Source: Treponema sp. (GTDB lineage Bacteria > Spirochaetota > Spirochaetia > Treponematales > Treponemataceae). From it: DNA of 32,713 nucleotides. The notes below the pieces were generated by a model. It was given only the letters and a program-made list of their open reading frames with translations. It was not told where the DNA came from and did not search any database. This document shows, one piece after another, positions 1 through 6,898 of this stretch. Positions within the stretch are counted from its first letter, which is position 1. Each line of letters opens with the position of its first letter. The stretch covers positions 1 through 32,713 of the forward strand of contig JAKSLY010000027.1 of assembly GCA_024400955.1 (NCBI GenBank), in the 5' to 3' direction. A program made the translations under genes and the position numbers.

Positions 1-54
1 TTCCGTCAAAACACCAACTTCATTTTCTTCTGCTTTTCTGAATGTCATGTTCAT
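1..54 (-). CDS. GNAT-family acetyltransferase, N-terminal fragment (cut by window edge)
   Basis: An ATG at 54 on the minus strand opens a frame that stays open to the window edge (18 codons, beginning MNMTFRKAEENEV). A good Shine-Dalgarno sequence (AAGGAATGG) lies just upstream. The opening of the form TFRKAEENEV is typical of GNAT acetyltransferases, which transfer an acetyl group from acetyl-CoA to an amine. The start lies 12 bases after the stop of the next GNAT gene, so the two are probably co-transcribed. Only the first 18 residues are visible, so the family call is tentative. Confidence 0.5.
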   Translation of the reverse strand, partial: MNMTFRKAEENEVGVLTE

Positions 55-66
55 GATTCCCATTCC

Positions 67-570
67 TTATTTCAGTCCATTTCCTTTTGCTGCCAGGGCG
101 GTCAAGGCATTTCCTGTGACCCGGTATGTAGTCCATTCATCCATCCGCTTTGCTCCCAGCGACAGATAAAAATCAATGCTTGACTGGTTCCAGTCCAGAC
201 ACCACCACTCCAAACGGCCGCAGCCTCTTTCTTCAGCAATTCTGGCCAGTGTACAGATCAATTTTTTGCCGTAACCTTTACCACGATATTCCGGCTTTAC
301 AAACAAATCTTCCAGATAGATTCCAGAGCGTCCAAGGAATGTGGAAAAATTATGAAAAAACAGCGCAAAGCCAACCTCTTTTCCTTCCTCCATGACAAAA
401 ATCACTTCTGCTTTCTGTCTGTCAAAAAGCCATTCTTCCAGCAATTCTTCTGTTGCAACAACTTCACTTTCCATGTGCTCATAGGCTGCCAGCTCTTTTA
501 TGAATTCCAGAATAAGAGCCGCATCCTTTCTTTCTGCATGTCTGATTTCCATAACTTTACAATCTCCCAT
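67..570 (-). CDS. GNAT-family N-acetyltransferase (diamine acetyltransferase-like)
   Basis: A 167-residue single-domain acetyltransferase. The acetyl-CoA-binding motif is clear (VKPEYRGKGYGKKL, about residues 91-104), followed by the WWCLDWNQSSIDFYLSLGA stretch seen in spermidine/diamine and thialysine acetyltransferases. It probably acetylates a small amine in the cytoplasm; the substrate is unknown. Two starts are possible: ATG at 570 with GGGAG 9 bases before it, or ATG at 552 (MEIRHAERKD), which matches the usual family N-terminus and also has GGGAG upstream. It lies in a minus-strand run of similar small genes, downstream of a broken nitroreductase gene. Confidence 0.88.
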   Translation of the reverse strand: MGDCKVMEIRHAERKDAALILEFIKELAAYEHMESEVVATEELLEEWLFDRQKAEVIFVMEEGKEVGFALFFHNFSTFLGRSGIYLEDLFVKPEYRGKGYGKKLICTLARIAEERGCGRLEWWCLDWNQSSIDFYLSLGAKRMDEWTTYRVTGNALTALAAKGNGLK

Positions 571-664
571 TGTGCCGTCTCCCGCCAGAACTCAACGCAC
601 CAAGTTGGATCTTGAATAGATATAGAACAGTTCCTGCGTGTATTTGTAACCTTTTTCCATCCGC

Positions 665-1203
665 TCAAACCTGCTGGTTGTTCCCAAAACAGTTGAACCA
701 TGCACGTTCATCAAAGGCTTTCTTCTTAGGCAACTTGACATCTTCTTCTGCAACACCCACCGGAAGAAAGCACACCAGCTCATAGCCCTGCGGCACTTTC
801 AGGATTTTTCCATCTTGTGGTTTATGCCGTCGTCGTCCGTGATGTGTCCCTCGTACCAGCAGCTTTCGTAACCAAGTTCAACAATGGCAAGAAGCATGTT
901 TTCAATGGCGGCCGAATAATCCTGCACGGCAAAACATTTGTCCCGGTAGGCATTGATGCGCTGGGTCAGAACACAGATTGCCGCAGGTGCAGTTTCCCCC
1001 ACCGGAGGATCAATGACGCTTTTAAGTTCATCAAGAACTTTCTTGTCATCAACTGCAATGAAGGATGTGGTCTGCTTGTTACAGCCGGAAGGTGCACTGA
1101 TGCCGGCTTCGATTATTTTAATCAGGTCACTTCTGGGAACCGCAATATTCTTGTATTTTCCCCTGTAGCTGTGCCTCGAATTTATTACATCCAGTGTATT
1201 CAT
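665..1203 (-). pseudogene. Nitroreductase-family gene broken by a one-base frameshift
   Basis: The first 133 codons (ATG at 1203, Shine-Dalgarno GGGAGA) read as an FMN-dependent nitroreductase: MNTLDVINSRHSYRGKY at the start, then SAPSGCNKQ, and a Glu/Leu-rich dimer helix. At a run of five T on the plus strand (about 805-809) the frame hits a stop after KMEKS. Adding one base to that run restores a sensible C-terminus (ILKVPQGYELVCFLPVGVAE and then a FDERAWFNCFG-type ending), stopping at TGA 667-665. The repaired protein would have about 179 residues, close to the normal family length. Either the gene is inactivated or the homopolymer was misread in sequencing; the sequence alone cannot decide. 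Confidence 0.85.
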
Positions 1204-1221
1204 TTTTTTCTCCCGATAAAA

Positions 1222-2019
1222 TCAGATTCCAAGCCAGCTTTTTACAATGCTTCTGAACATTTCCGGCTGTTCAATCTGAAGGTTGTGGCCGGCGGCGTTT
1301 ATTGCGCAATAAGTCGCATTTGGAAAATTCCTCATAAGATCAAACTGGTCCTTGTAGCCAACTTCCGTGTCCTGCTTTCCCGTAATGAAAAGGCAAGGCA
1401 GCCGGCATGGCTCGTCAAGGGCATCAACATCAAAAGAAAAACTTCCGTCCAGCACGTTGTTCAGATAATCCCAGTTCTGGATTGCAAGGGCACTCATGAT
1501 GTCGGTCTTGTAGCGTTCAAAGACTTCTTTTGTAAGTACTACATTCATGTAAGTAAAGCTGTCGTATTCTTCCTTTGAAAGTGAAGCCAGGAATCCTTCA
1601 TCTTTTTCCATGACATTCAGCGGTTCATAGCGCCCTTTGCGTGAACCCGGAAAAACAAGCGGACAAAGGAAAATGAATCCCAGAATCATCTCAGGATGCA
1701 TTTTGTGAAATCCCCGGGCCAAATATCCGCCGTAGGATTCTCCTGCAATGATGAATCGCTCGCCTGCAACTTCCTTTGCAAAATTGTAGATTACATCAAG
1801 CATCTGGTCCGAGTTTACTACAGAACCTGCCTTGGAAACGCCCATTCCCGGAAGGTCAAAATAAATGCGGCGGTATTCAGTGCTGTTTTCAAACACCGGT
1901 TCAAAACTGTTGCGCATGATTCTTTTGTCCATACTCCATCCGTGGAGAAAAAGGATTGTCTTTCCGCTTCCGTAAATTTCGTAATCAATTTCTGAATCTT
2001 TGTAATTGTATTTTGCCAT
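1222..2019 (-). CDS. Alpha/beta hydrolase
   Basis: A cytoplasmic serine hydrolase of the alpha/beta fold, about 265 residues. Visible signatures are the oxyanion-loop motif FLHGWSMD, the nucleophile elbow GESYGG (catalytic Ser), an Asp in TGKQDTEVG and the catalytic His in NAAGHNLQIEQPE near the C-terminus. The substrate is unknown; proline iminopeptidase-like esterases look similar. I chose ATG 2019 (MAKYNYKD) because AGGA lies 6 bases upstream. An alternative ATG at 2037 overlaps the stop of the upstream GNAT gene by 4 bases. Either way it is translationally linked to that gene. Confidence 0.87.
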   Translation of the reverse strand: MAKYNYKDSEIDYEIYGSGKTILFLHGWSMDKRIMRNSFEPVFENSTEYRRIYFDLPGMGVSKAGSVVNSDQMLDVIYNFAKEVAGERFIIAGESYGGYLARGFHKMHPEMILGFIFLCPLVFPGSRKGRYEPLNVMEKDEGFLASLSKEEYDSFTYMNVVLTKEVFERYKTDIMSALAIQNWDYLNNVLDGSFSFDVDALDEPCRLPCLFITGKQDTEVGYKDQFDLMRNFPNATYCAINAAGHNLQIEQPEMFRSIVKSWLGI

Positions 2020-2033
2020 TCCGTTTCCTGCCT

Positions 2034-2462
2034 TCATTCCACCACAAAATCAGTCCATTCGATTTTGCTGAACTGCATCACGTCATTTGATTTTTCCATT
2101 CCGATTTTTTCATAGAAAGGAACAGCCTTGTCATTGGAAATCAGATACACCGCAATGTCCTTTTCTCCTCCCGCAATTTCATGTGCCTTTTTCATCATAG
2201 TGCGGCCAATGCCTTGTTTTTCGTAAGCCCTGTCCACACCCAGGTCGGTCACATAAAGCCAGTAGGCAAAATCCGTTAGGCCGAACAGAACGCCGACAAT
2301 TTTTTCTCCGTCCCTTGCAACAAGACTGATTGAAACATTTTTTACAAGCCGTTCAATGCGTTCCAAAAACCTTTCCTTTGGATACTGCGAACCAAGATCG
2401 GTGCGCTTTAGAAAATCAATGTAGGAATCGGCACTAAGCCTTTCTTCGTTATAGGTGATCAT
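2034..2462 (-). CDS. GNAT-family N-acetyltransferase
   Basis: A 142-residue acetyltransferase with the acetyl-CoA motif DRAYEKQGIGRTMMKKAHE (about residues 79-97) and the typical C-terminal AVPFYEKIGMEK (strand 5 and helix 4). The Shine-Dalgarno AAGGAAAA precedes ATG 2462. Its C-terminal coding segment at 2116-2170 is repeated almost exactly at about 3669-3722 (roughly 4 differences in 54 bases by eye), so this gene is one partner in a local duplication. Upstream it directly abuts a glyoxalase tail fragment. The substrate is unknown. Confidence 0.87.
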   Translation of the reverse strand: MITYNEERLSADSYIDFLKRTDLGSQYPKERFLERIERLVKNVSISLVARDGEKIVGVLFGLTDFAYWLYVTDLGVDRAYEKQGIGRTMMKKAHEIAGGEKDIAVYLISNDKAVPFYEKIGMEKSNDVMQFSKIEWTDFVVE

Positions 2463-2472
2463 TGTTTTTTCC

Positions 2473-2613
2473 TTAAACTGTAATTTTTATCTGGTTGTCT
2501 TCCGGATCAAGGATGCAGTTCTCGTAGTAACCGTCGCCCGTTGTTCTTGGGCCGCTTGCAGCCTGGAATCCGTCCGCTCTTAATCTTTCCGTCAGTGAAT
2601 CAATTTTTTTCTT
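2473..2613 (-). pseudogene. Glyoxalase/VOC C-terminal fragment (duplicate of the gene at 3740-4123)
   Basis: On the minus strand this stretch encodes 46 residues plus a stop that match the end of the VOC gene at 3740: both have IDSLTERLRADGFQ or a near match, then SGPRTTGDGYYE, CILDPE and the ITV end. The nucleotide match starts abruptly at about 2614, inside the last codons of the DUF3781 gene, and has no start codon of its own. It is a truncated gene copy, not a functional protein. Like the intact copy, it is followed directly by GNAT sequence, so a glyoxalase-GNAT unit seems to have been duplicated and then rearranged. Confidence 0.85.
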
Positions 2614-2902
2614 TATGGGCAGTGATAATTGTATAACTGAAAGAATTTACAGTTATGATGATTCCGTCTACTCTGCAATACCAGTTCTTACCCTGCTTTG
2701 AAATATTGCAGTCAGGTGAAAGAATTTTTTTGCAGCAGTATTCCACTACATCCTCTTCAGTGATTCCCAGATTTTTTCTGATGCGGTCCACACCCATTTC
2801 TGTAGTGTGGACTTTATCGATATTAGCCAGAAAATCTGAATTGCCATTCTTTGTGCTGTTTTGCTTTGATTCAGGTAGTTCATCATACATTGCATTTGAC
2901 AT
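2600..2902 (-). CDS. DUF3781 family protein
   Basis: A 100-residue protein of unknown function. The core, with KVHTTEMGVDRIRKNLGI, then DVVEYCCKKI, GKNWYCRVDG and a closing VNSFSYTIITAHKEKN, fits the DUF3781 family as I recall it. The ATG at 2902 is only 3 bases after the stop of the upstream GNAT gene; GGAAAA inside that gene's end serves as ribosome binding site. The last few codons lie at the junction with a duplicated glyoxalase fragment, so its natural end may have been replaced, although the family core looks complete. Confidence 0.75.
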   Translation of the reverse strand: MSNAMYDELPESKQNSTKNGNSDFLANIDKVHTTEMGVDRIRKNLGITEEDVVEYCCKKILSPDCNISKQGKNWYCRVDGIIITVNSFSYTIITAHKEKN

Positions 2903-2905
2903 ATA

Positions 2906-3334
2906 CTATTTTTCCAATACGATATTCATTCCGCAGCCTTCGTGGTCATTAGGACGGCTGACAAATCCAAACTGCTCATAAAAGCTTTCACGGCCTTTTG
3001 CAGCAAGCAGAATCATCCTTACTTTCCATCCGCTCTGCATTCTTGATTTGACTTCTTCGATTGCATGTTCCACAAGTTTTTTTCCGATTCCCTGTCCGCG
3101 GAATTTTTCCTCCATGATGACGTCAGCAAGATAGGCTGTGTATCCGCCGTCCCAGAGGATTCTTGCAATGCCCGTAACTTTTTTATTCATCAGGCAGGAA
3201 AAACAGATGCTGTTCTTCAAGAGGGCTTCTACCTGGTCATTCTGCAAATCACACCAGCCAACGGAATGACGTAATCCCTTATAGATTTCAAGGTCAACTG
3301 TGTCGATAAATTCGATTTCATTTATTTCATTCAT
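2906..3334 (-). CDS. GNAT-family N-acetyltransferase
   Basis: A 142-residue acetyltransferase. The acetyl-CoA-binding motif EEKFRGQGIGKKLVEHA is clear (about residues 75-91), as is the C-terminal GRESFYEQFGFVSRPND. Close relatives are widespread uncharacterised GNATs whose N-terminus reads roughly GLRxSVGW. ATG 3334 has AGGAAGAAAAA upstream. It begins the GNAT-DUF3781 pair after a roughly 150-base gap (3335-3484) that contains a TATAAT on the minus strand (3387-3382) but no convincing -35 box. The substrate is unknown. Confidence 0.87.
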   Translation of the reverse strand: MNEINEIEFIDTVDLEIYKGLRHSVGWCDLQNDQVEALLKNSICFSCLMNKKVTGIARILWDGGYTAYLADVIMEEKFRGQGIGKKLVEHAIEEVKSRMQSGWKVRMILLAAKGRESFYEQFGFVSRPNDHEGCGMNIVLEK

Positions 3335-3484
3335 CTCGTTTTTCTTCCTATTAATGGCATATTACTTAATGTTAATGCTCCATTATAACTATTTCAATAA
3401 ACCAGCGCTTTAATATATATGGAACAGATTATCAAAAAAAAGACCGAAATACATTATGTAATGCGGTTTAACAAACAAGGTCTG

Positions 3485-3735
3485 CTATTTCTTCACATGG
3501 ACAAAACTATTGTAATACTTCAGTTCTTTCCCCAGCTTTCTTAGTTCCGCAACGGATTCTTCGATTGTCTCTTCTTTTGCAGCATTCGAATTGGTACCAT
3601 TTTTTGAACAAGGCTTCCGGATGTGATTTTACAAGAGCCACAATCTTTGACCATGTTTCATTTCTTTCAAAAGGAACGGCCTTGTCATTGACAATCAGAT
3701 ACACCGCAATGTCTTTTTCTCCTTCATTTCTATTT
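3485..3735 (-). pseudogene. Chimeric gene remnant: GNAT tail fragment joined to an unknown frameshifted coding stretch
   Basis: The first part (about 3722-3669) encodes EKDIAVYLIVNDKAVPF, a near-identical copy of the C-terminal segment of the GNAT gene at 2034-2462. Reading on, ETWSKIVALVKSHPEALFKK is followed by a change of best frame at a run of six A (minus strand, near 3601): the new frame gives NAAKEETIEESVAELRKLGK and ends YNSFVHVKK at stop 3487-3485. Both halves have coding character, so one base has probably been gained or lost in the A run. I do not recognise the second part. No start codon with a ribosome site is visible. Confidence 0.65.
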
Positions 3736-3739
3736 TCCC

Positions 3740-4123
3740 CTAAACCGTGATTTCTATCTGGTTGCCTTCCGGATCAAGAATGCAGCTTTCGTAGTAACCG
3801 TCACCTGTTGTTCTTGGTCCGCTTGCAACCTGGAATCCGTCTGCCCTTAATCTTTCTGTCAGTGAATCAACTTTTTCCTTTGAGCCCACACTGAATGCAA
3901 TATGAATGAACCCTGCCCTCCGCAACTGTTTTTCTTCACCGCAAATATCAGGATGATTCATAAGCTCCAATCTCGCGCCATCTTCAAATGTCAGAAAATA
4001 TGAGCGGAATTTATTTGCTTCACTATAATATCCGTCATTTGATCTTGCGCCAAAATAATTCACAAAAAAATTTCTGGCTCTTTCAAGATCCTTAACATAC
4101 ATTGCAACGTGTTCGATTTTCAT
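3740..4123 (-). CDS. VOC-family protein (glyoxalase/bleomycin-resistance fold)
   Basis: A protein of 127 residues from ATG 4123 (MKIEHVAMYVKDLERA), the canonical beginning of a VOC domain; the frame extends six codons further to 4141. Paired beta-alpha-beta modules are visible: EHVAMYVKDLERARNFFVNY at the N-terminus and IHIAFSVGSKEKVDSL plus CILDPEGNQIEIT in the second half. His at the start and Glu at the end are the usual metal ligands of glyoxalase I-like enzymes. The exact substrate is unknown. Its coding end is duplicated at 2473-2613. The Shine-Dalgarno is weak (AAGTGAAA), and the start is embedded in an out-of-frame gene remnant at 4092-4169. Confidence 0.85.
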   Translation of the reverse strand: MKIEHVAMYVKDLERARNFFVNYFGARSNDGYYSEANKFRSYFLTFEDGARLELMNHPDICGEEKQLRRAGFIHIAFSVGSKEKVDSLTERLRADGFQVASGPRTTGDGYYESCILDPEGNQIEITV

Positions 4124-4169
4124 TTTCACTTTTTGAAACATATTCCCAAAGTTCGTTATACTTGCTCAT
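4092..4169 (-). pseudogene. Probable truncated start of an unrelated gene (MSKYNELWEYVSKS)
   Basis: An ATG directly after the racemase stop opens a 25-codon frame beginning MSKYNELWEYVSKS. Openings of the form MSKYxxLWEYV are familiar from small uncharacterised bacterial proteins, and here the resemblance stops after about 14 codons, where the DNA becomes the start of the VOC gene in another frame. The simplest reading is a gene start fused by deletion to the VOC gene. It could also act as a coupling leader peptide for VOC translation. Confidence is limited because the match is short. Confidence 0.35.
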
Positions 4170-4172
4170 ATT

Positions 4173-4868
4173 TTATTTCTCGATAAGTGCAAGTTTTGCT
4201 GCTTCTTCCGGATGGATGATTGCAGTGTCAAAAACCGGCAGTGGAGAATTGTCTTTGTTTATGAGCATTCCGATTTCCGTACAGCCAAGGACAACACATT
4301 CTGCCCCCTGTTCCTTAAGATGCGAAATTACATCAAGGTAATACCTGCGGGATTCTTCTTTGACTATTCCAAGGCAAAGTTCCTTGAATATAATTTCATC
4401 AATCTTTTTCATTTCTTCATCATCAGGAATGATTACATTCAGGGAATTACTGGTGAACTTTTTTCGCATAAAATCCTTCTGCATGGTAAAGCGGGTTCCA
4501 AGCAAGGCAGCTTTTTTTATTCCGGCTGATTTAAGAACCTTTGCAGTTACATCACCGATGTGAATCATTGGAATGGAAACTCTCTTTTGAATTTCATCAC
4601 TTACAATGTGAAGTGTATTTGTTGCAAGAAGAATGAAATCAGCGCCACCTTTTTCAAGGCGAACAGCAGCATCTCCAAGAATTTCTGCAACTTCATTCCA
4701 TTCTTCTTTTGCCATGTGCATTTCGACTTCTGCAAAATTCACGCTGTACAGAAGAATCTTTCCTGAAGAAAGTCCGCCAAGAGTTTCCTTGATTTTTTCA
4801 TTTATGATTTGATAATAAGTTACGGTGCTTTCCCAGCTTGTCCCGCCGATTATTCCTATGGTTTTCAT
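4173..4868 (-). CDS. Aspartate/glutamate-type amino acid racemase, YgeA-like
   Basis: A 231-residue cofactor-independent racemase of the Asp/Glu racemase superfamily, which inverts the alpha carbon of amino acids. The N-terminus KTIGIIGGTSWESTVTYYQ and the LGTRFTM, FKELCLG and VFDTAIIH motifs closely follow E. coli YgeA, a broad-specificity racemase, as I recall its sequence. The first catalytic position is Thr83 (ATNTLH) where most relatives have Cys; the second, Cys196 (LGCTEIG), is kept. This Thr/Cys pair is also found in YgeA, so it is a subfamily trait and not damage. ATG 4868 has a strong AAGGAGA site. D-amino acid production is a likely role. Confidence 0.87.
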   Translation of the reverse strand: MKTIGIIGGTSWESTVTYYQIINEKIKETLGGLSSGKILLYSVNFAEVEMHMAKEEWNEVAEILGDAAVRLEKGGADFILLATNTLHIVSDEIQKRVSIPMIHIGDVTAKVLKSAGIKKAALLGTRFTMQKDFMRKKFTSNSLNVIIPDDEEMKKIDEIIFKELCLGIVKEESRRYYLDVISHLKEQGAECVVLGCTEIGMLINKDNSPLPVFDTAIIHPEEAAKLALIEK

Positions 4869-4913
4869 GGATTCTCCTTAAGTTCATCATGCCATGAATA
4901 TAATGACAAATGG

Positions 4914-5303
4914 TTACTGTGCAAAACGCAGAAGGTATCCATCCGGATCCTGGACAAGGAATTCCTTTTGAATGATTTCATTGTTTCCTTCCCGGTAGCT
5001 GCTTGTTTCCATGTCGGCAAACAATTTTATGCCGGCATCTTTTACACGTTTGTAAACTGCTTCCACATCCGAAACACCGATTTCAAAATTTATTCCGCGG
5101 CCAAAAGGATACTCAAGTTTTCCTGTGTTCCAGTAACCGTTTATCTGTTCAAGCATGAACTGGTTTCCTTCGTATGAAACGAAAATGAATTTTTTCTCTG
5201 GACGTTCATATTCGATTTTGAACCCAAGTATGTCGCAATAAAAATGTCTTGTCTTTTCAATGTCCGTAACGGACAGTTCAGGTATCAGTGAATTGAATTT
5301 CAT
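4914..5303 (-). CDS. VOC-family protein (bleomycin-resistance-like)
   Basis: A 129-residue single VOC domain pair. It begins FNSLIPELSVTDIEKTRHFY, with the LGFKIEYERPE strand, and ends with EFLVQDPDGYLLRFAQ; these are hallmarks of bleomycin-resistance-like and glyoxalase-like proteins. Proteins of this type bind a small molecule or carry out metal-dependent chemistry; the ligand here is unknown. GGGAGA sits 6-7 bases before ATG 5303. It is first in the minus-strand accessory run after the short orphan frame at 5315-5422. Confidence 0.86.
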   Translation of the reverse strand: MKFNSLIPELSVTDIEKTRHFYCDILGFKIEYERPEKKFIFVSYEGNQFMLEQINGYWNTGKLEYPFGRGINFEIGVSDVEAVYKRVKDAGIKLFADMETSSYREGNNEIIQKEFLVQDPDGYLLRFAQ

Positions 5304-5314
5304 TTTGGGTCTCC

Positions 5315-5422
5315 CTACCTAAGATATTCATTAATTGAGTCTCCTAAATTGCAATTTTCGGACACTAAATCAATTATGTCATCATATCCTAAAATTCTCC
5401 ATGAATTTTGAACATCAGACAT
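5315..5422 (-). pseudogene. Orphan coding tail or very small gene (35 codons)
   Basis: A minus-strand frame from ATG 5422 to TAG 5315 encodes 35 residues with coding-like composition (SDVQNSWRILGYDDIIDLVS and an ending GDSINEYLR). The frame is open for about ten codons further upstream (IFPIEYSIFW) before a TGA, and no Shine-Dalgarno is visible. It looks like the C-terminal end of a gene whose body has been lost, next to the accessory cluster. I do not recognise the family. It could also be a short leader peptide. The rest of 5304-5522 shows nothing clear. Confidence 0.35.
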
Positions 5423-5522
5423 CCAGAATATACTATATTCGATGGGAAAGATTCACGACAGAGGCAAAATTTACTTGTTTTATGGCGTTATTGCAGGCCT
5501 GTTCTGGGGAAAATCTAAAAAA

Positions 5523-6320
5523 TCAAATTGTAAGGAAATTTCCAAAGAACCCGGAAGCAGAAGCAGATTCTCCCATCGACTCAAGATGCCTTACATCCCC
5601 AAGCCGCTGAACACGGAAAACCACTTCACCGGGAATTCTTTCTTCAGCACCAAGAACCGTAATGGAAGACGGAGCAACAAAAAATCCCTGCCAAAGCTGA
5701 ACTGGACTCATACCCGTAAGATGGCTTATCATGGCAAACATGACTCCAAGATGGCATACAAAGACAATCTTCTTTTCATCAAGATTTTTCTGGTTCTGCA
5801 AAAGATGGGTATCAACAGCCGCCTCTTCATGGGTCAAGTGAGGAAAGCAGTTGTATATTGGAACATCAACAGAAAGCCTGTTGTAATCCCAGGAAGAAAG
5901 GATCTCATCAAGACCGTCACAAACTTCCCTGTAGTGGCCACTGATGTCACCGCTTTTCATGAGCTTGGTATCAGTCCACTTTTTATCGCTTCGGTACTTC
6001 CTTTCAAAAAAGTAATCCCGGGGAAGGTTGTCCCAGCAAAGCCTGGTCTTACCGGTCTTTGGATCCTTGCAGTCATAGGAAAATTCACGGAGCCAAGGAA
6101 GAGTCTTAACTTCCACTGGAGGCTTTGTCATATCAACATTCAAACTGGAAAGAACGGCTTCAGCCGTACGCTGGGCCCTTCCCATGGGAGACACATAAAC
6201 TTCCGTTGCATTAAATCCGGCCATTCGCTTGGAAAGAAGTTCAAGTTCCTTCCTGCCCTTCTCCGTAACAGAGTCATTATTGTAATCAGGATCGGCATGT
6301 CGTATAAATATTAAATGCAT
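5523..6320 (-). CDS. Histidine phosphatase family protein (phosphoglycerate mutase-like)
   Basis: A 265-residue branch 1 histidine phosphatase. The phosphohistidine motif is at the N-terminus (HLIFIRHADPDYNN, catalytic His7), the SPMGRAQRTAE motif with its phosphate-binding Arg follows at about 44-54, and the second catalytic His is in VFVCHLGVMFAM. The family removes phosphate from sugars, nucleotides or proteins through a phosphohistidine; the substrate is unknown. A central insertion (WDNLPRDYFFERKYRSDKKW) makes it longer than minimal members (about 200). ATG 6320 has GGGGAAG upstream and overlaps the stop of the YigZ-like gene by 10 bases, so the two are co-translated. Confidence 0.88.
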   Translation of the reverse strand: MHLIFIRHADPDYNNDSVTEKGRKELELLSKRMAGFNATEVYVSPMGRAQRTAEAVLSSLNVDMTKPPVEVKTLPWLREFSYDCKDPKTGKTRLCWDNLPRDYFFERKYRSDKKWTDTKLMKSGDISGHYREVCDGLDEILSSWDYNRLSVDVPIYNCFPHLTHEEAAVDTHLLQNQKNLDEKKIVFVCHLGVMFAMISHLTGMSPVQLWQGFFVAPSSITVLGAEERIPGEVVFRVQRLGDVRHLESMGESASASGFFGNFLTI

Positions 6321-6898
6321 GTTATCTTCCCCTTGCTGAGATTCTTTACAAGTTCCTTCAGGTCTTCAAGCTCATCAGCATATATTCTTCCGCTCAGCTT
6401 TACTCCAGAACCAAAATCTTCCGTCATGTCACTGATATGAAAAACCGAAATCTTTCGTTTTATGGTCTCGTAAATGGACCAGTCGCACTCAAAGGAAAAA
6501 CCCTGGCGCTCAATGTATTCTTCAGTCTCACATAGGGCAAGAACTTCCTTGACGCTGTCCCCATAAGCCTTCACAAGCCCGCCTGTACCAAGAAGGGTTC
6601 CCCCAAAATACCTGGTAACCGTAACAAGAATGTTCGTAATTCCGCTTCCCTTAAGAACATCAAGCATGGGTCTGCCTGCAGTTCCAGAAGGTTCCCCGTC
6701 ATCACTCATTCCGCAAGCTTCAGCCTTAAGTCCGCTGATAAAGCAATGGCAAACGTGGGTTGCATCACTGTACCTGAGTTTCTGCTCATGAAGCTTTTCA
6801 CGAGCCTCAGCCTGAGTCGTTACGGTAAAAACTTCAGCAATAAAACGGGAACCCTTGATGTTGATTTCGTTGACTGGATTATTCAGCAGAACTTTCAT
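6311..6898 (-). CDS. YigZ/IMPACT family protein
   Basis: A protein of about 195 residues of the YigZ (IMPACT/YvyE) family. The signature DDGEPSGTAGRPMLDVL and the following VTRYFGGTLLGTGGLVKAYG are essentially diagnostic, and the N-terminal KGSRFIAEV fits. The C-terminal half resembles the ferredoxin-like EF-G domain IV-like part of the family. Relatives are linked to translation or the stress response, but the bacterial function is unsettled. I chose ATG 6898 (MKVLLNN) because it matches where homologues begin; the frame extends to ATG 6925. The start overlaps the end of the upstream membrane protein gene by 20 bases. Confidence 0.9.
   Translation of the reverse strand: MKVLLNNPVNEINIKGSRFIAEVFTVTTQAEAREKLHEQKLRYSDATHVCHCFISGLKAEACGMSDDGEPSGTAGRPMLDVLKGSGITNILVTVTRYFGGTLLGTGGLVKAYGDSVKEVLALCETEEYIERQGFSFECDWSIYETIKRKISVFHISDMTEDFGSGVKLSGRIYADELEDLKELVKNLSKGKITCI

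Noticed and set aside
571..664. Short minus-strand frames between the nitroreductase remnant and the first GNAT gene
   Set aside because: A 22-codon frame starting MEKGYKYTQELF exists, but without a ribosome site or recognisable family it cannot be supported as a gene.
817..1578. Plus-strand 253-codon open frame
   Set aside because: It is the antisense shadow of the nitroreductase and hydrolase genes, with no ribosome site and no recognisable protein features.
1..5422. Chromosomal integron cassette array
   Set aside because: Gene types fit, but neighbouring genes overlap or are separated by only a few bases, I found no convincing attC-like pair of core sites in the gaps, and no integrase is in the window. 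Kept only as a question.
5442..6314. Plus-strand 290-codon open frame
   Set aside because: Antisense to the histidine phosphatase, whose motifs are clear; the plus-strand product has no family features.
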